Shown: positions 31,212-40,306, counted from the first letter of the stretch. The stretch: 64,000 nucleotides of DNA from Tropicimonas sp. IMCC6043 (GCF_004146235.1 NZ_SELO01000001.1:431354-495353), one strand, 5' to 3'. Made by a program: numbers and translations. The notes: a model not told the origin generated them from the letters alone.

Positions 31212-32534
31212 TTGCAGACGCGACTTAATAACCGCATTCACACTTTCTTCGAGCGATGGTTTCCCGAGCAGCGGCTGTTCCTGCGTTCGGACAGCGAGCA
31301 GACCCGGTTCATCCGGCTGCGCCCCGGCACTCAGGCGCTGATCGTCTTCGGCTCATCGGCGCTTGTCGCCTGGGCTATTCTCGCCTCCTCGATCCTGCTG
31401 ATGGAAAGCATCGGCGCCGGCAATATCCGCGAACAGGCCCGCCGCGACCAGGCGCTCTACGAGGATCGTCTGAACGCGCTCTCGATGGCCCGCGACGCGG
31501 CCGAATCCGAGGCTCTGGCAGCACATGAACGGTTCAACGCGGCGCTGACTCAGATCTCCGCGATGCAGTCGCAGCTTCTGGAATCGGAAGATCGCCGCCG
31601 CGAGCTCGAGACCGGAATCGGCGTCATCCAGGCCACCCTGCGCAAAACCATGAACGAGCGCGACGCCGCGCGCGCCGAGACCGAGGAGGTCGTGGCGGTG
31701 CTCGAAGGCCGTGCGGCGGCCGAGGCCGAGCGCACATCCGTGGCCGAAGTCGACGCGACGCTGGCCTTCCTCAACGATGCGCTCCAGCGCACCGCCGTCG
31801 AGCGCGACGACAAGGAGGCAGAAGCCGCGCTTGCCCTCGAAGAGGCCGATGCGGCGAAATACGAACGTGACCTGATCCTCGACCGCAACGACCAGATCTT
31901 CACCCAACTCGAGGAGGCGCTGACGGTCTCGGTCGAACCGCTGGAGAAGATGTTCACCAAGGCCGGCCTGCCGCCCGAGCGCCTGCTCGACGCGGTCAAG
32001 CGCGGCTATTCCGGCACCGGTGGCCCGCTCACTCCGATATCGTTTTCGACCAAGGGCACCGAGCCGTCGCCCGACGAAACCCGCGCCAATGCGCTGCTGA
32101 GGGGGCTCGACCAGATGAACCTCTACCGGATCGCCGCCGAGAAGGCGCCCTTCGGCATGCCGCTGCGCGACAGTTTCCGCTTCACCTCGCCTTTCGGACC
32201 CCGCTGGGGCCGGATGCATGAAGGCACCGATTTCGCCGCCGCCCACGGCACGCCGATCTACGCCACCGCCGACGGGGTGGTGACCAAGGCCGGCTGGATG
32301 TCCGGATACGGCCGGATGGTGAAGATCCGGCACGATTTCGGGGTCGAGACCTGGTATGGCCACATGTCGCGCTTGCGCGTCGAGGAAGGCCAAAGGGTCT
32401 CGAAAGGCCAGAGGATCGGTGATATGGGAAACACCGGACGGTCGACCGGCACGCACCTGCACTATGAGGTTCGCGTAAACGGAAGCGCCGTGAATCCGAT
32501 GAACTTTATCAAGGCAGCCAGAGATGTTTTCTAA
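31212..32534 (+). CDS. M23 family metallopeptidase (coiled-coil, membrane-anchored)
   Basis: About 440 residues. The conserved protein begins LQTRLNNRIHTFFERWFPEQRLFLRSD, so a TTG start at 31212 is most likely; an in-frame GTG at 31182 is the alternative. Order: cytoplasmic stub, one transmembrane helix (about 45-68), a long coiled coil (about 75-240), then a LytM/M23 domain. Zn ligands are in MHEGTDF (H and D near 336 and 340) and HLHYEV (near 413-415), with YGHMSRL between. Such proteins cut peptidoglycan cross-links. Its end overlaps the bactofilin gene by 11 bases, the classic pairing of a cell-shape endopeptidase with its scaffold. Confidence 0.87.
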   Translation: MQTRLNNRIHTFFERWFPEQRLFLRSDSEQTRFIRLRPGTQALIVFGSSALVAWAILASSILLMESIGAGNIREQARRDQALYEDRLNALSMARDAAESEALAAHERFNAALTQISAMQSQLLESEDRRRELETGIGVIQATLRKTMNERDAARAETEEVVAVLEGRAAAEAERTSVAEVDATLAFLNDALQRTAVERDDKEAEAALALEEADAAKYERDLILDRNDQIFTQLEEALTVSVEPLEKMFTKAGLPPERLLDAVKRGYSGTGGPLTPISFSTKGTEPSPDETRANALLRGLDQMNLYRIAAEKAPFGMPLRDSFRFTSPFGPRWGRMHEGTDFAAAHGTPIYATADGVVTKAGWMSGYGRMVKIRHDFGVETWYGHMSRLRVEEGQRVSKGQRIGDMGNTGRSTGTHLHYEVRVNGSAVNPMNFIKAARDVF

Positions 32535-33021
32535 GAGCCGAATCAACGAGCCCGGACCGGCAAAGGACCCCGAAACCTCCAAGGCGCCGGAGCCGGCCAA
32601 GAAGCCCGCCGTGCCGGGCATGGAGTCCAAGCCGGCGCCCAAGGCGAAGCCGCCCGCATCGGTGCTGTCCTCGGACCTGACGATCACGGGCAATCTCAAG
32701 ACCTCCGGCGACATCCAGGTCGAGGGCACGGTCGAGGGCGACATCCGCGCCCACCTGCTGACGATCGGCGAGAATGCAACGATCCGCGGTGAGTGCATCG
32801 CCGACGACGTGGTGATCAACGGCCATATCGCCGGCCGGGTGCGCGGGCTGAAGGTCCGCCTGACCTCGACCGCGAAGGTCGAGGGCGACATCATTCACAA
32901 GACCATCGCGATCGAGAGCGGCGCCCATTTCGAGGGCTCGGTGCAGCGCCAGGACGACCCGCTGAGCGCAGCGCCGAAGCAGCTTGCCAAGCCGGTCTCC
33001 TCGTCGAGTTCCGACGCCTAA
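32524..33021 (+). CDS. Bactofilin (polymer-forming cytoskeletal protein)
   Basis: 165 residues: a Pro/Lys-rich disordered N-terminus (1-50), a bactofilin beta-helix (about 52-145) made of short repeating strands such as DIQVEGTVEGDIRA and DVVINGHIAGRVRG, and a disordered Ser-rich tail. Bactofilins self-assemble into filaments that position cell-wall enzymes; the overlapping upstream gene encodes the likely partner, an M23 endopeptidase. A strong terminator follows at 33051, closing the operon. Confidence 0.93.
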   Translation: MFSKSRINEPGPAKDPETSKAPEPAKKPAVPGMESKPAPKAKPPASVLSSDLTITGNLKTSGDIQVEGTVEGDIRAHLLTIGENATIRGECIADDVVINGHIAGRVRGLKVRLTSTAKVEGDIIHKTIAIESGAHFEGSVQRQDDPLSAAPKQLAKPVSSSSSDA

Positions 33022-33050
33022 TCAAAGACCTGTCCGATGCGGACGTGACG

Positions 33051-33081
33051 GAGCGGCGCTGCGGCGCCGCTCGTTCTTTTT
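33051..33081 (+). terminator. Rho-independent terminator of the M23-bactofilin operon
   Basis: GAGCGGCGC-tgcg-GCGCCGCTC forms a perfect 9-bp stem (33051-33059 with 33064-33072), followed by GTTCTTTTT. It starts 30 bases after the bactofilin stop codon. Confidence 0.85.
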
Positions 33082-33129
33082 GGGCCTGACGCTACGAAAA
33101 CGCCCCGGATGCTCCGGGCCGCCCCGGGT

Positions 33130-33354
33130 TCAGATCCGTTCCGGGAAGAATTGCATCGCGGTCTCAACATCCAGGTGGCTGGAGAAGAATTCGGGACGGT
33201 TCTCCAACATGTCCTGAACCACCTCCCGCCGCTGCCGTTCCTCCTCCTGCGGGGTCGCCAGAGCCGGCTTGTGTCGCGGCATCACGCCAGGGCGCCGGCG
33301 GAGCAGCAGGAAACGGCTGAACATGCCGGCCGGGGAGAGGGAAAGCGATGTCAT
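33130..33354 (-). CDS. Small hypothetical protein divergent from LysR gene
   Basis: 74 residues starting MTSLSLSPAGMFSRFLLLRRR. It is preceded by GAAAGGA at 8-base spacing, an excellent ribosome binding site. The N-terminal part is basic and hydrophobic; the C-terminal half is charged and helical (PQEEERQRREVVQDMLENRP) and ends FFPERI. I recognise no family. It is divergent from the LysR regulator with 96 bases between the starts, the usual arrangement for a LysR protein and its target. It is convergent with the bactofilin gene. Confidence 0.6.
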   Translation of the reverse strand: MTSLSLSPAGMFSRFLLLRRRPGVMPRHKPALATPQEEERQRREVVQDMLENRPEFFSSHLDVETAMQFFPERI

Positions 33355-33450
33355 GTCTCGGGTCCTTTCAACGCCGTTCGGATCATTTGTCATGCTACCG
33401 GGGGCCACGAGGCGCTGGTATCGGGCGCAACGTTGTGGTGTTCTACAGAA

Positions 33451-34347
33451 ATGAAGAGCCGGTTCCGCAACTGGTCGGACGTAAGGATCTTCCTGGCGGT
33501 GATCCGGGAAGGCTCGACCCTTGCCGCGTCGCGCAAGCTGGCGATTGCGCAGCCGACCGTCGCCCGGCGCATCGAGGCCCTGGAGCACGAGACCGGCCTC
33601 GTGCTGTTCGAACGTGACAGTCGCGGCTTCCACCCCACCACGGCGGCCACCGCGCTCCTGCCGCTCGCCGAAGCGCTCGAGACGGCGGCCGACGCCTTTG
33701 CCAACCGGGCAACTGACCTGACCCGGCCCCGGCCGATCCGCATTACCGCCTTCTCGGCCAATTTCTCGCCCCGCGTGGCCAAGGTCTTCAGCGATTTTTT
33801 CGCCCTGCATCCCGACATCCGTTTCGAGTTCCTGCCTGGCGTGAAGCCGCTGGACCTCATGGCCGGCGAGGCCGATATCGCCTTGCGCATCAGCAGGAAA
33901 GCGCCGGACCCGTCGCTGATCTGCCGCAAGATCAGCGTTGCGCAGTTCACCCTTTTCGGGGCGCCGAGCTATGCCGAACGACGGGGGCTTCCCGCCTCGC
34001 CCGACGATCTGGACGGGCATGTCTTCGTCACTTACGAGCCGAAAGGTGCCCCGGCCGTATATCACGACTGGCTCACACAGCATGTGAAACCGGACCAGAT
34101 CGTGATGTCCTTCGGCGAGATCGAATTGCTGGAAGCCGCGATCCTTGCGGGACACGGCTTGGGAGTCCAGAATCTGAGGCTTGCGGAGCCGCACGAGGCC
34201 GCCGGGCGGCTCATCCGCTGTTTCCCGCCGCCGAACGAGATGTCCGCTCAACACCTGATGCTGGTGTCCCCGGACGCCTATCGCCGCCCCGAGGTGAAGG
34301 CGTTCACGAAGTTCTTCGCGCCACGCTACGCCGCCATCTTCAAATAG
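33451..34347 (+). CDS. LysR family transcriptional regulator
   Basis: 298 residues: N-terminal winged helix (WSDVRIFLAVIREGSTLAAS, then QPTVARRIEALEHETGLVLF, about 8-55) and a C-terminal periplasmic-binding-like effector domain (from about 90). The start at MKSRFRNW fits the family, since helices begin a few residues later. It probably controls the divergent small gene at 33130-33354 and itself. The ligand is unknown. It is convergent with the DUF2189 gene. Confidence 0.93.
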   Translation: MKSRFRNWSDVRIFLAVIREGSTLAASRKLAIAQPTVARRIEALEHETGLVLFERDSRGFHPTTAATALLPLAEALETAADAFANRATDLTRPRPIRITAFSANFSPRVAKVFSDFFALHPDIRFEFLPGVKPLDLMAGEADIALRISRKAPDPSLICRKISVAQFTLFGAPSYAERRGLPASPDDLDGHVFVTYEPKGAPAVYHDWLTQHVKPDQIVMSFGEIELLEAAILAGHGLGVQNLRLAEPHEAAGRLIRCFPPPNEMSAQHLMLVSPDAYRRPEVKAFTKFFAPRYAAIFK

Positions 34348-34390
34348 GGATCCCCCCAGGAGTACGGACCCGGCAGACAGGGCGGCGGCA

Positions 34391-35170
34391 TCATTCGGGG
34401 TGGATGAAGGCCCGGCGGTAGAGGTGCCAGGTCGCGTGCCCCAACACGGGCAGCGCGATGAAGAGCCCGAGGAAGGCCGGGATCATGGCCAGGAGCACGA
34501 TCGTCGCGATGATGAATGCCCAAGGCAGCGTCACGGCGATGTTCAGCCGCACCGCCTCGAAGCTGAGCAACATCGCGGTCATGAAATCGATCTCCTTGTC
34601 GACCAGCAGCGGCAACGAGAAGGCCGTCAGGCCGAAAAGGATGAAGGCCAGCACGCCGCCGACGCCGAGCTCGACCGCGATCATCGTCAACCCGTTGGGC
34701 GTCAGGAAGACATCAAGCGAGGACGAGACGTTGGTCATCACCGAGAGCCCCATGAAGAGGGCGAAGATCATGTGGGCGAGGAAGGAATAGAACAGGAAGT
34801 AGAACACGATGATCGCCCCGACCCAGGGGATCTGCCGGTCCTTCTCCTTCCAGATCACGCCGAAGATCTGGTAGAGATCGAGCGGCCTGTTCTGTTCGAT
34901 CCGCCGGCTCGTCTCGTAGAGCCCGACCGCCGCGAAGGGCGCGAGGATCGGGAAGCCGAGCGCAAGGATCAGCGTCTGGGTGGCGAAGCCGCCCGAGACG
35001 AAGAGCAGGAAAAGCCCGCCGAGGACATAGACCCCGCTGAAGACCAGCCCGAATTCGGGCGCAATACGGAAATCCTTCCAGCCCATCGCGAGCGCGTAGC
35101 CGATATCGCTGCGGTCGAGCCTGGCGATTTCCGGGCGCGGCGACGCCTGGATCTCGGTCGTGTCTGTCAT
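34391..35170 (-). CDS. DUF2189 family integral membrane protein
   Basis: 259 residues starting MTDTTEIQASPRP, with about six transmembrane helices from residue 40 on and the family pattern SDIGYALAMGWKDFRIAPEFGLVFSG (about 21-46, the early part soluble) and LPLLVDKEIDFMTAMLLSFEAVRLN (about 185-210). The C-terminus ends ATWHLYRRAFIHPE. The role of DUF2189 is unknown; in rhodobacteria it is sometimes found near cytochrome oxidase genes, not here. It is divergent from the ASKHA gene across 369 bases. Confidence 0.88.
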   Translation of the reverse strand: MTDTTEIQASPRPEIARLDRSDIGYALAMGWKDFRIAPEFGLVFSGVYVLGGLFLLFVSGGFATQTLILALGFPILAPFAAVGLYETSRRIEQNRPLDLYQIFGVIWKEKDRQIPWVGAIIVFYFLFYSFLAHMIFALFMGLSVMTNVSSSLDVFLTPNGLTMIAVELGVGGVLAFILFGLTAFSLPLLVDKEIDFMTAMLLSFEAVRLNIAVTLPWAFIIATIVLLAMIPAFLGLFIALPVLGHATWHLYRRAFIHPE

Positions 35171-35539
35171 GTCGGGCCTCCCCTCCCGGCTGATGGCAAA
35201 CAGGTCCGGACAGAATGGCGCAGTCTGAGGAGGATGCACGCCTTTTTTTTGCCGGTGCACGGATTTCCATCCGCCCCGGCAGAAAGCGATGTCCGGATCG
35301 AACGCCCCGTCGCATCGCCCTCCATCCTTCCCGGCCGTCGTGGCCGAGGAAACACAAGGACAAGGCTGCCGCTGCGCCGTTACCCGTTCTCCCGGCGTGG
35401 CGGCGGCGGCGTTGATATCCGCGGCGACTTGGCCGATAAGCCCGGAAATCGCCGGAACGGCGCAAGGGGGCGACGCCCCCGAAATGTTCAGGACGCCGCG
35501 ACCGGTAGACAGGCCGGCCGAGCAAGACAGGATCCGCCC
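35171..35539. other. Divergent intergenic region with hairpins
   Basis: This 369-base region between two divergent genes shows no convincing gene. A run of nine T residues near 35244-35252 lies between the arms TGCAC and GTGCA, and the hairpin GGGGGC-gac-GCCCCC sits near 35466-35480, about 60 bases before the ASKHA start. Both divergent promoters must be here but no boxes are clear. Confidence 0.3.
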
Positions 35540-37579
35540 GTGACCGAAAAAGACCCGCTCGTCATCTTCACCCCCTCGGGCCGGCGCGGGCGCGTGCCGC
35601 GGGGCACGCCCGTGCTGACCGCGGCGCGGCAGCTCGGCGTCGATCTCGACTCCGTCTGCGGCGGCCGAGGCATCTGTTCGAAATGCCAGGTGACCCCCGG
35701 TGTCGGAGAATTTCCAAAGCACGGCGTGACCGTGTCGGAGGGTGCACTTTCGCCGTGGAACGCGGTCGAGGCCCGTTATGACGAGAAGCGCGGGCTCGCG
35801 TCCGGTCGCCGGCTCGGCTGCCAGGCGCAGATTCTCTCGGACGTGGTGATCGACGTGCCGCCCGAGAGCCAGGTCCACCGCCAGGTCGTCCGCAAGGCCG
35901 CTGCCGAACGCGTGATCGAGATGGACCCCGCGACGCGGCTGCTGCTCATCGAGGTGGCCGAGCCCGACATGCACGAGCCCTCGGGCGATCTCCAGCGCCT
36001 CGCCAAGGCGCTCGCCGAGAGCTGGCAGGTCACGCTCGGCGAAGTGCCGCTGCCGGTCCTGGCAAAACTCCAGACGGTGCTGCGCGCGGGCAACTGGCAG
36101 GTGACCTGTGCCCTGCACCAGCCGGATGACGGCCCGGCGCGGCTTCTCGACCTCTGGCCGGGCTACGAGGAGGGTCCGCTCTATGGTCTGGCGATCGACC
36201 TCGGCTCGACCACCATGGCGGCGCATCTGTGCGATCTCGCAAGCGGCGCCGTCATCGCCTCCGCGGGCCTGATGAACCCGCAGATCCGGTTCGGCGAGGA
36301 CCTGATGAGCCGGGTCTCCTACGCGATGATGAACCCCGGCGGCGCGGCCGAGATGACGGCGGCGGTGCGCGCGGCGCTCGACCGGCTGGCGCTGGAAACC
36401 GCCGGGGAGGCAAAAATCGATGCGGGCCGCATTGTCGAGACGGTGTTCGTCTGCAACCCGGTCATGCACCACCTGTTGCTCGGCATCGACCCGATGGAGC
36501 TTGGCCAGGCGCCCTTCGCGCTCGCGACCTCCGATGCGCTGTCGCTGGCGGCGCGCGAACTCGGGCTCACGGAGATCCACCCGGAGGCGCGGGCCTATGT
36601 CCTGCCCTGCATCGCGGGCCATGTCGGCGCCGATGCCGCGGCCGTGGCGCTCGCCGAGGCGCCGGGCAAGCGCGACGACCTCACGCTGGTGATCGATGTC
36701 GGCACCAATGCCGAGATCCTGCTCGGCAACCGCAACCGCGTGCTCGCCTGCTCCTCGCCCACCGGTCCGGCCTTCGAAGGCGCGCAGATCAGTTCCGGCC
36801 AGCGCGCCGCGCCCGGCGCCATCGAGCGCATCGAAATCGACCCCGAGAGCAAGGAGCCGCGGTTTCGCGTCATCGGCTGCGATCTCTGGTCGGACGATCC
36901 CGGCTTTTCCGCCGCCACCGCGGTGACCGGCATCACCGGCATCTGCGGCTCCGGCATCATCGAGGCGGTCGCGGAGATGCGCATGGCGGGGCTGCTCGAC
37001 GCATCGGGGCTCATCGGCTCCGCGGAGCAGACCGGCACGCCGCGCGCCGAGCCCGATGGCCGCACGCATGCCTATCTGGTCCATGACGGCACGCCGGATG
37101 GCGGGCCGCGGATCACCGTCACGCAGGGCGACATCCGTGCCATCCAGCTCGCGAAATCGGCGCTCTATGCCGGCGCGCGGCTGCTGATGGACGAGATGGG
37201 GGTCGACCAGGTGGACCGCGTCGTGCTCGCCGGTGCCTTCGGCGCCCATATCAGCCCGAAACACGCAATGGTGCTGGGGATGATCCCGGACGTGCCGCTG
37301 GAGGCTGTCACTTCTGCCGGCAATGCCGCGGGCACCGGCGCGCGGATCGCGCTGCTGAACCGCGCGGCGCGGCGCGAGATCGAGACGGAGGTGCGCAAGA
37401 TAACCAAGGTCGAGACCGCCATCGAACCGCGCTTCCAGGAGCATTTCGTCGCCGCGAACGCCCTGCCCCATGCGACCGATCCTTTCCCGAACCTCGCGAA
37501 GATCGCCCCGCTGCCACAGGTGAGCTTCAACAGCGGCGGTGGAGACGGCGGCGGGCGGAGACGTCGGCGTCGCGTCTGA
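35540..37579 (+). CDS. Ferredoxin-ASKHA (DUF4445) corrinoid-activation-type protein
   Basis: 679 residues with a GTG start at 35540 (AGGA 7 bases upstream). The N-terminal 2Fe-2S ferredoxin domain has Cys40, Cys46, Cys49 (C-x5-C-x2-C) and Cys94 in RRLGCQA. It is followed by a linker and an ASKHA (actin/Hsp70-like) ATPase region with YGLAIDLGSTTMAAHL (about 214) and VIDVGTNAEILLGN (about 385). This is the RACo/RamA class, which reactivates oxidised corrinoid proteins of methyltransferases. No corrinoid protein or methyltransferase is encoded nearby. It ends in a basic GGG/RRRRR tail. Confidence 0.88.
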   Translation: MTEKDPLVIFTPSGRRGRVPRGTPVLTAARQLGVDLDSVCGGRGICSKCQVTPGVGEFPKHGVTVSEGALSPWNAVEARYDEKRGLASGRRLGCQAQILSDVVIDVPPESQVHRQVVRKAAAERVIEMDPATRLLLIEVAEPDMHEPSGDLQRLAKALAESWQVTLGEVPLPVLAKLQTVLRAGNWQVTCALHQPDDGPARLLDLWPGYEEGPLYGLAIDLGSTTMAAHLCDLASGAVIASAGLMNPQIRFGEDLMSRVSYAMMNPGGAAEMTAAVRAALDRLALETAGEAKIDAGRIVETVFVCNPVMHHLLLGIDPMELGQAPFALATSDALSLAARELGLTEIHPEARAYVLPCIAGHVGADAAAVALAEAPGKRDDLTLVIDVGTNAEILLGNRNRVLACSSPTGPAFEGAQISSGQRAAPGAIERIEIDPESKEPRFRVIGCDLWSDDPGFSAATAVTGITGICGSGIIEAVAEMRMAGLLDASGLIGSAEQTGTPRAEPDGRTHAYLVHDGTPDGGPRITVTQGDIRAIQLAKSALYAGARLLMDEMGVDQVDRVVLAGAFGAHISPKHAMVLGMIPDVPLEAVTSAGNAAGTGARIALLNRAARREIETEVRKITKVETAIEPRFQEHFVAANALPHATDPFPNLAKIAPLPQVSFNSGGGDGGGRRRRRRV

Positions 37580-37707
37580 GATGCGGCGTCCCGACGACCG
37601 GCCGGTTTCGTCCAACAACGTCACCCCGCTCCCGGTGGGTGAGCCCCTGCCGCGGCCACTCCGACGGCTGCCGACCAGCCTTCGCGCGCTCCTTTCCGTG
37701 GTCCTGA

Positions 37708-38826
37708 TCACTTGCCGCGCAGAACCGCTGCCGGCGGCCGCGCGGTTTCACCAAGCGCGGGGATCAGCGCGCCGAGGGCTCCGGTCGCCGCCGCCAGTGC
37801 CAGCGCCTGAAGAAGAAGACCGGCGCTGATCTCGGGATAGAGCAGCCCGGCCGCGGCCGGAATCCGCGCGAGCACTCCGGCCGCCACCAGCCCGAGCCCG
37901 CACCCGAGCGCGCCGGCGATGAGCGCCAACGCCAGCCCCTCGCCGACGATCAGCGTGACGATCCGCCAGCGCGCCAGACCGATCGCCGACATGATCGCGA
38001 TCTCGTCGCGCCGCTCGGTCACGGCCATCGACATCGTGTTGAAGGTGACGAGGAAGGCGCTCAGCAGGGCGATCACCGAAATCGCCATCGACAGCACGCG
38101 CGCCACCCGGGCGACGCTGTACTGCCGGGCGAGAATCTCCGAAGGTTCGACCGCGAAGCCGGTATAGTCCGCGCGCAGCCGTCGCAGCGTGGTATCGCGC
38201 TCGGCCTCGCTGCCGGGGGCGAGTTGGACAAGGACAGAGGTGGCCAGTCCCTCGCGGAAGGTCAGCGCCTGCAGCGTTCCGAGCGGCAGGTAGACGAGGT
38301 TCCGGGCCAGCATCGAGTTGGCCGAGACGACCGCCGCAATGGTGAATTCGGTCTGAAAAAGCGTGATCCGGTCGCCCGGCGCCAGCCCGCCGCGCTCGGC
38401 GAGCCCTTGGCCGAGGACGGCCACCGCCTCTGTCCCGGCCCGCGGTAGGTGCCCGGCGATCGTCTCAAGGCCATCCCAGGCAAAGCTCTCCGGTGCCCAG
38501 CCGACCACGGCCACGCCGCTGCCGTCTTCCAGCGAGGTGATGCGGGCGATCTCGGAAGCAGCCGCGGCTATGCCGGGCCGGGCGGCGATCTCGGCGGCGA
38601 GGCTGTCGGGCAGGATCGACGACATGAGGTCGAGCGCGCCGGCTTCGGTGATGATGACGTCGGTGCCGCGCGCGTCGAGCGAGTCGCCGAGCGAGCCCTC
38701 CACGCCGCGCGCGATCCCGACCAGCGCCACCAGCGAAGCGATCGAGACCATGATCCCGGCAATGGTGGCGATGACGCGCGGCTTGATCCCGGCAAGGTTG
38801 CGCAGGGCGAGGCTCCAGAGCGTCAT
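37708..38826 (-). CDS. ABC transporter permease, MacB/FtsX type
   Basis: 372 residues with one N-terminal transmembrane helix (about 17-40), a large periplasmic MacB-type domain (about 45-230), and three C-terminal helices starting near residue 245 (VLSMAISVIALLSAFLVTFN). MSMAVTERRDEIAIMSAIG is the FtsX-family cytoplasmic coupling helix. It pairs with the ATPase gene upstream, overlapping by 4 bases. Such transporters move lipoproteins, peptides or lipids mechanically rather than by passage through a pore. Confidence 0.92.
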   Translation of the reverse strand: MTLWSLALRNLAGIKPRVIATIAGIMVSIASLVALVGIARGVEGSLGDSLDARGTDVIITEAGALDLMSSILPDSLAAEIAARPGIAAAASEIARITSLEDGSGVAVVGWAPESFAWDGLETIAGHLPRAGTEAVAVLGQGLAERGGLAPGDRITLFQTEFTIAAVVSANSMLARNLVYLPLGTLQALTFREGLATSVLVQLAPGSEAERDTTLRRLRADYTGFAVEPSEILARQYSVARVARVLSMAISVIALLSAFLVTFNTMSMAVTERRDEIAIMSAIGLARWRIVTLIVGEGLALALIAGALGCGLGLVAAGVLARIPAAAGLLYPEISAGLLLQALALAAATGALGALIPALGETARPPAAVLRGK

Positions 38827-39506
38827 GACCTCCCCTTCCCTTCGAAAGCGCCGCTTCCGTCCCGCATCACGAAGCGGCGCGGACAGGCGGCGGCGATGCT
38901 CTCGTCATGGGTGACCAGCAACACCGTCAGGTGCTCGCTGCGGTGGAGCTCCGTGATCAGGTCGATCACGGCGCGGCTGTTGGCGCTGTCGAGTTCTCCG
39001 GTCGGCTCGTCGGCGAGCAGGATTCGCGGCCGGTTCGCCAGGCCACGCGCCACCGCGACCCGCTGCCGTTCACCGCCCGAGAGCTCCCCCGGCATCCGGT
39101 CACCGAAGCCGCCGGCATTGACTCGCTCGAGCAGGTCCTCGGCGCGCCGGCGGCGATCCTTCGCCGGGAGGCTGGTGCCAAGCAGCGGCAGCTCCACGTT
39201 CTCGAGCGCGGAAAGCCCCGGGATCAGCCAGTCCTCCTGAAAGATCATCCCGATCGCATCGCGCCGCAGCCGCGTCCAGTCGGCGCGGCGCCGCGGCCGC
39301 TGGCCGAGAACCTCGACGCTGCCGCCATCGAGCGCGATGAGCCCGGCCAGGGCGTGCAGAAGCGTCGATTTCCCGCTGCCGCTGGCACCGGTTATGGCAA
39401 TGAGCGCGCCCTCAGGCGCGGCGAGATCGACCCGGTCGAGCCCCACCACGCGGCCGCCTCGAAAGGATTTGCGCAGCCCATCGGCGGTGAGGGCGACCCC
39501 GCTCAT
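38823..39506 (-). CDS. ABC transporter ATP-binding protein, LolD/MacB type
   Basis: 227 residues. Walker A GASGSGKST (about 38-46), Q-loop MIFQED, signature LSGGERQRVAVARGLA (about 143-158), Walker B RILLADEPTGELDS, and H-loop TVLLVTHDE are complete. It overlaps the permease gene downstream and the MlaC-like gene upstream by 4 bases each, so the three are one transport unit. Confidence 0.93.
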   Translation of the reverse strand: MSGVALTADGLRKSFRGGRVVGLDRVDLAAPEGALIAITGASGSGKSTLLHALAGLIALDGGSVEVLGQRPRRRADWTRLRRDAIGMIFQEDWLIPGLSALENVELPLLGTSLPAKDRRRRAEDLLERVNAGGFGDRMPGELSGGERQRVAVARGLANRPRILLADEPTGELDSANSRAVIDLITELHRSEHLTVLLVTHDESIAAACPRRFVMRDGSGAFEGKGRS

Positions 39507-40111
39507 CGAAGTTCGACCAGATCGCCGCGCCGAAGGCTCTCAAGGAAACCCCGCCAGCCCAGGCGCGCCAGAGCCGGTGCGAAACTGTCGCGCGACCACA
39601 CGGAGAGCCGCATGCCGTCGACCTCGACATCGCAGATGCGGAAGCCCGGCTCCGGGCAGGTCAGCCAGACCACCTGGGATACCCGCGAACCGGCCCGGAC
39701 GCTGAGCCCGATCACCTCGCCCCCGCCCGCGGCGGGCCGATGGCCGAGGACCTCCGAGCGGCTCGGCCCGAGCTCAAGCGATTTCAGGTGACCGTGAAAG
39801 AGATGCGCGCGATAGGCGCGGCGATAGTCCTGCCACTGATCCGGATCCGGTTCGGCATCCGGTCCGAGCGCCTGCCGCGCCATGTGGTCGAGGTCGAAGC
39901 CCCGCTCCATGATGCCGAGAAATTCGCGCGCACGCTCCGTTGTGTCGAGGTCGCTGCGCCGCGAGAGCGCGTCGAACTGGCCCGCCAGCGCAGCCGCCTG
40001 CGCGTCGATGGACTGTGCCGCCGTGACGGTGGCGAGACACGCCAGAAGACCGGCCAGACACACGCCGCGCAGCAGGCCCAGAGGTCGAAATGGCTTGATG
40101 GCGGTCTTCAC
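39503..40111 (-). CDS. MlaC-like periplasmic phospholipid-binding protein
   Basis: 202 residues with a GTG start at 40111 and a signal peptide (cleavage about TAA/QS at 32). The mature part follows the MlaC/Ttg2D plan: RAREFLGIMERGFDLDHMARQALG, WQDYRRAYRAHLFHGHLKSLE, then CDVEVDGMRLSVWSRDSFAPAL and GFLESLR at the end. MlaC carries phospholipids between membranes and normally pairs with an MlaFEDB transporter; here it heads an operon with a MacB/LolD-type pair. The family call is fairly firm, the partner unusual. Confidence 0.78.
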   Translation of the reverse strand: MKTAIKPFRPLGLLRGVCLAGLLACLATVTAAQSIDAQAAALAGQFDALSRRSDLDTTERAREFLGIMERGFDLDHMARQALGPDAEPDPDQWQDYRRAYRAHLFHGHLKSLELGPSRSEVLGHRPAAGGGEVIGLSVRAGSRVSQVVWLTCPEPGFRICDVEVDGMRLSVWSRDSFAPALARLGWRGFLESLRRGDLVELR

Positions 40112-40291
40112 GCGTGGGTCCCGGTGCCGAGTGCAACCCAGAGCTAGCCGCAGATCGGTTCTCCGTGAAGGGCGCCCGACGCCGCAGATCCCGCCGACGT
40201 TTGGATGGGCGCGTACCGGGAAATTACGGCCATTGCCTCGGCCACCGAGCCCGCCTGCGAACCGGCTGTCTGGTGGGCATCCTTCGCTACA

Positions 40292-40306
40292 TGCGGAATT
40301 TCCGCA
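40292..40306. promoter_or_regulatory. Perfect palindrome upstream of the TRAP operon
   Basis: TGCGGAA-T-TTCCGCA, a perfect 7-1-7 repeat about 130 bases before dctQ. The GGAA-TTCC core resembles operators of IclR-type regulators; no such regulator is in the window. Confidence 0.55.
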
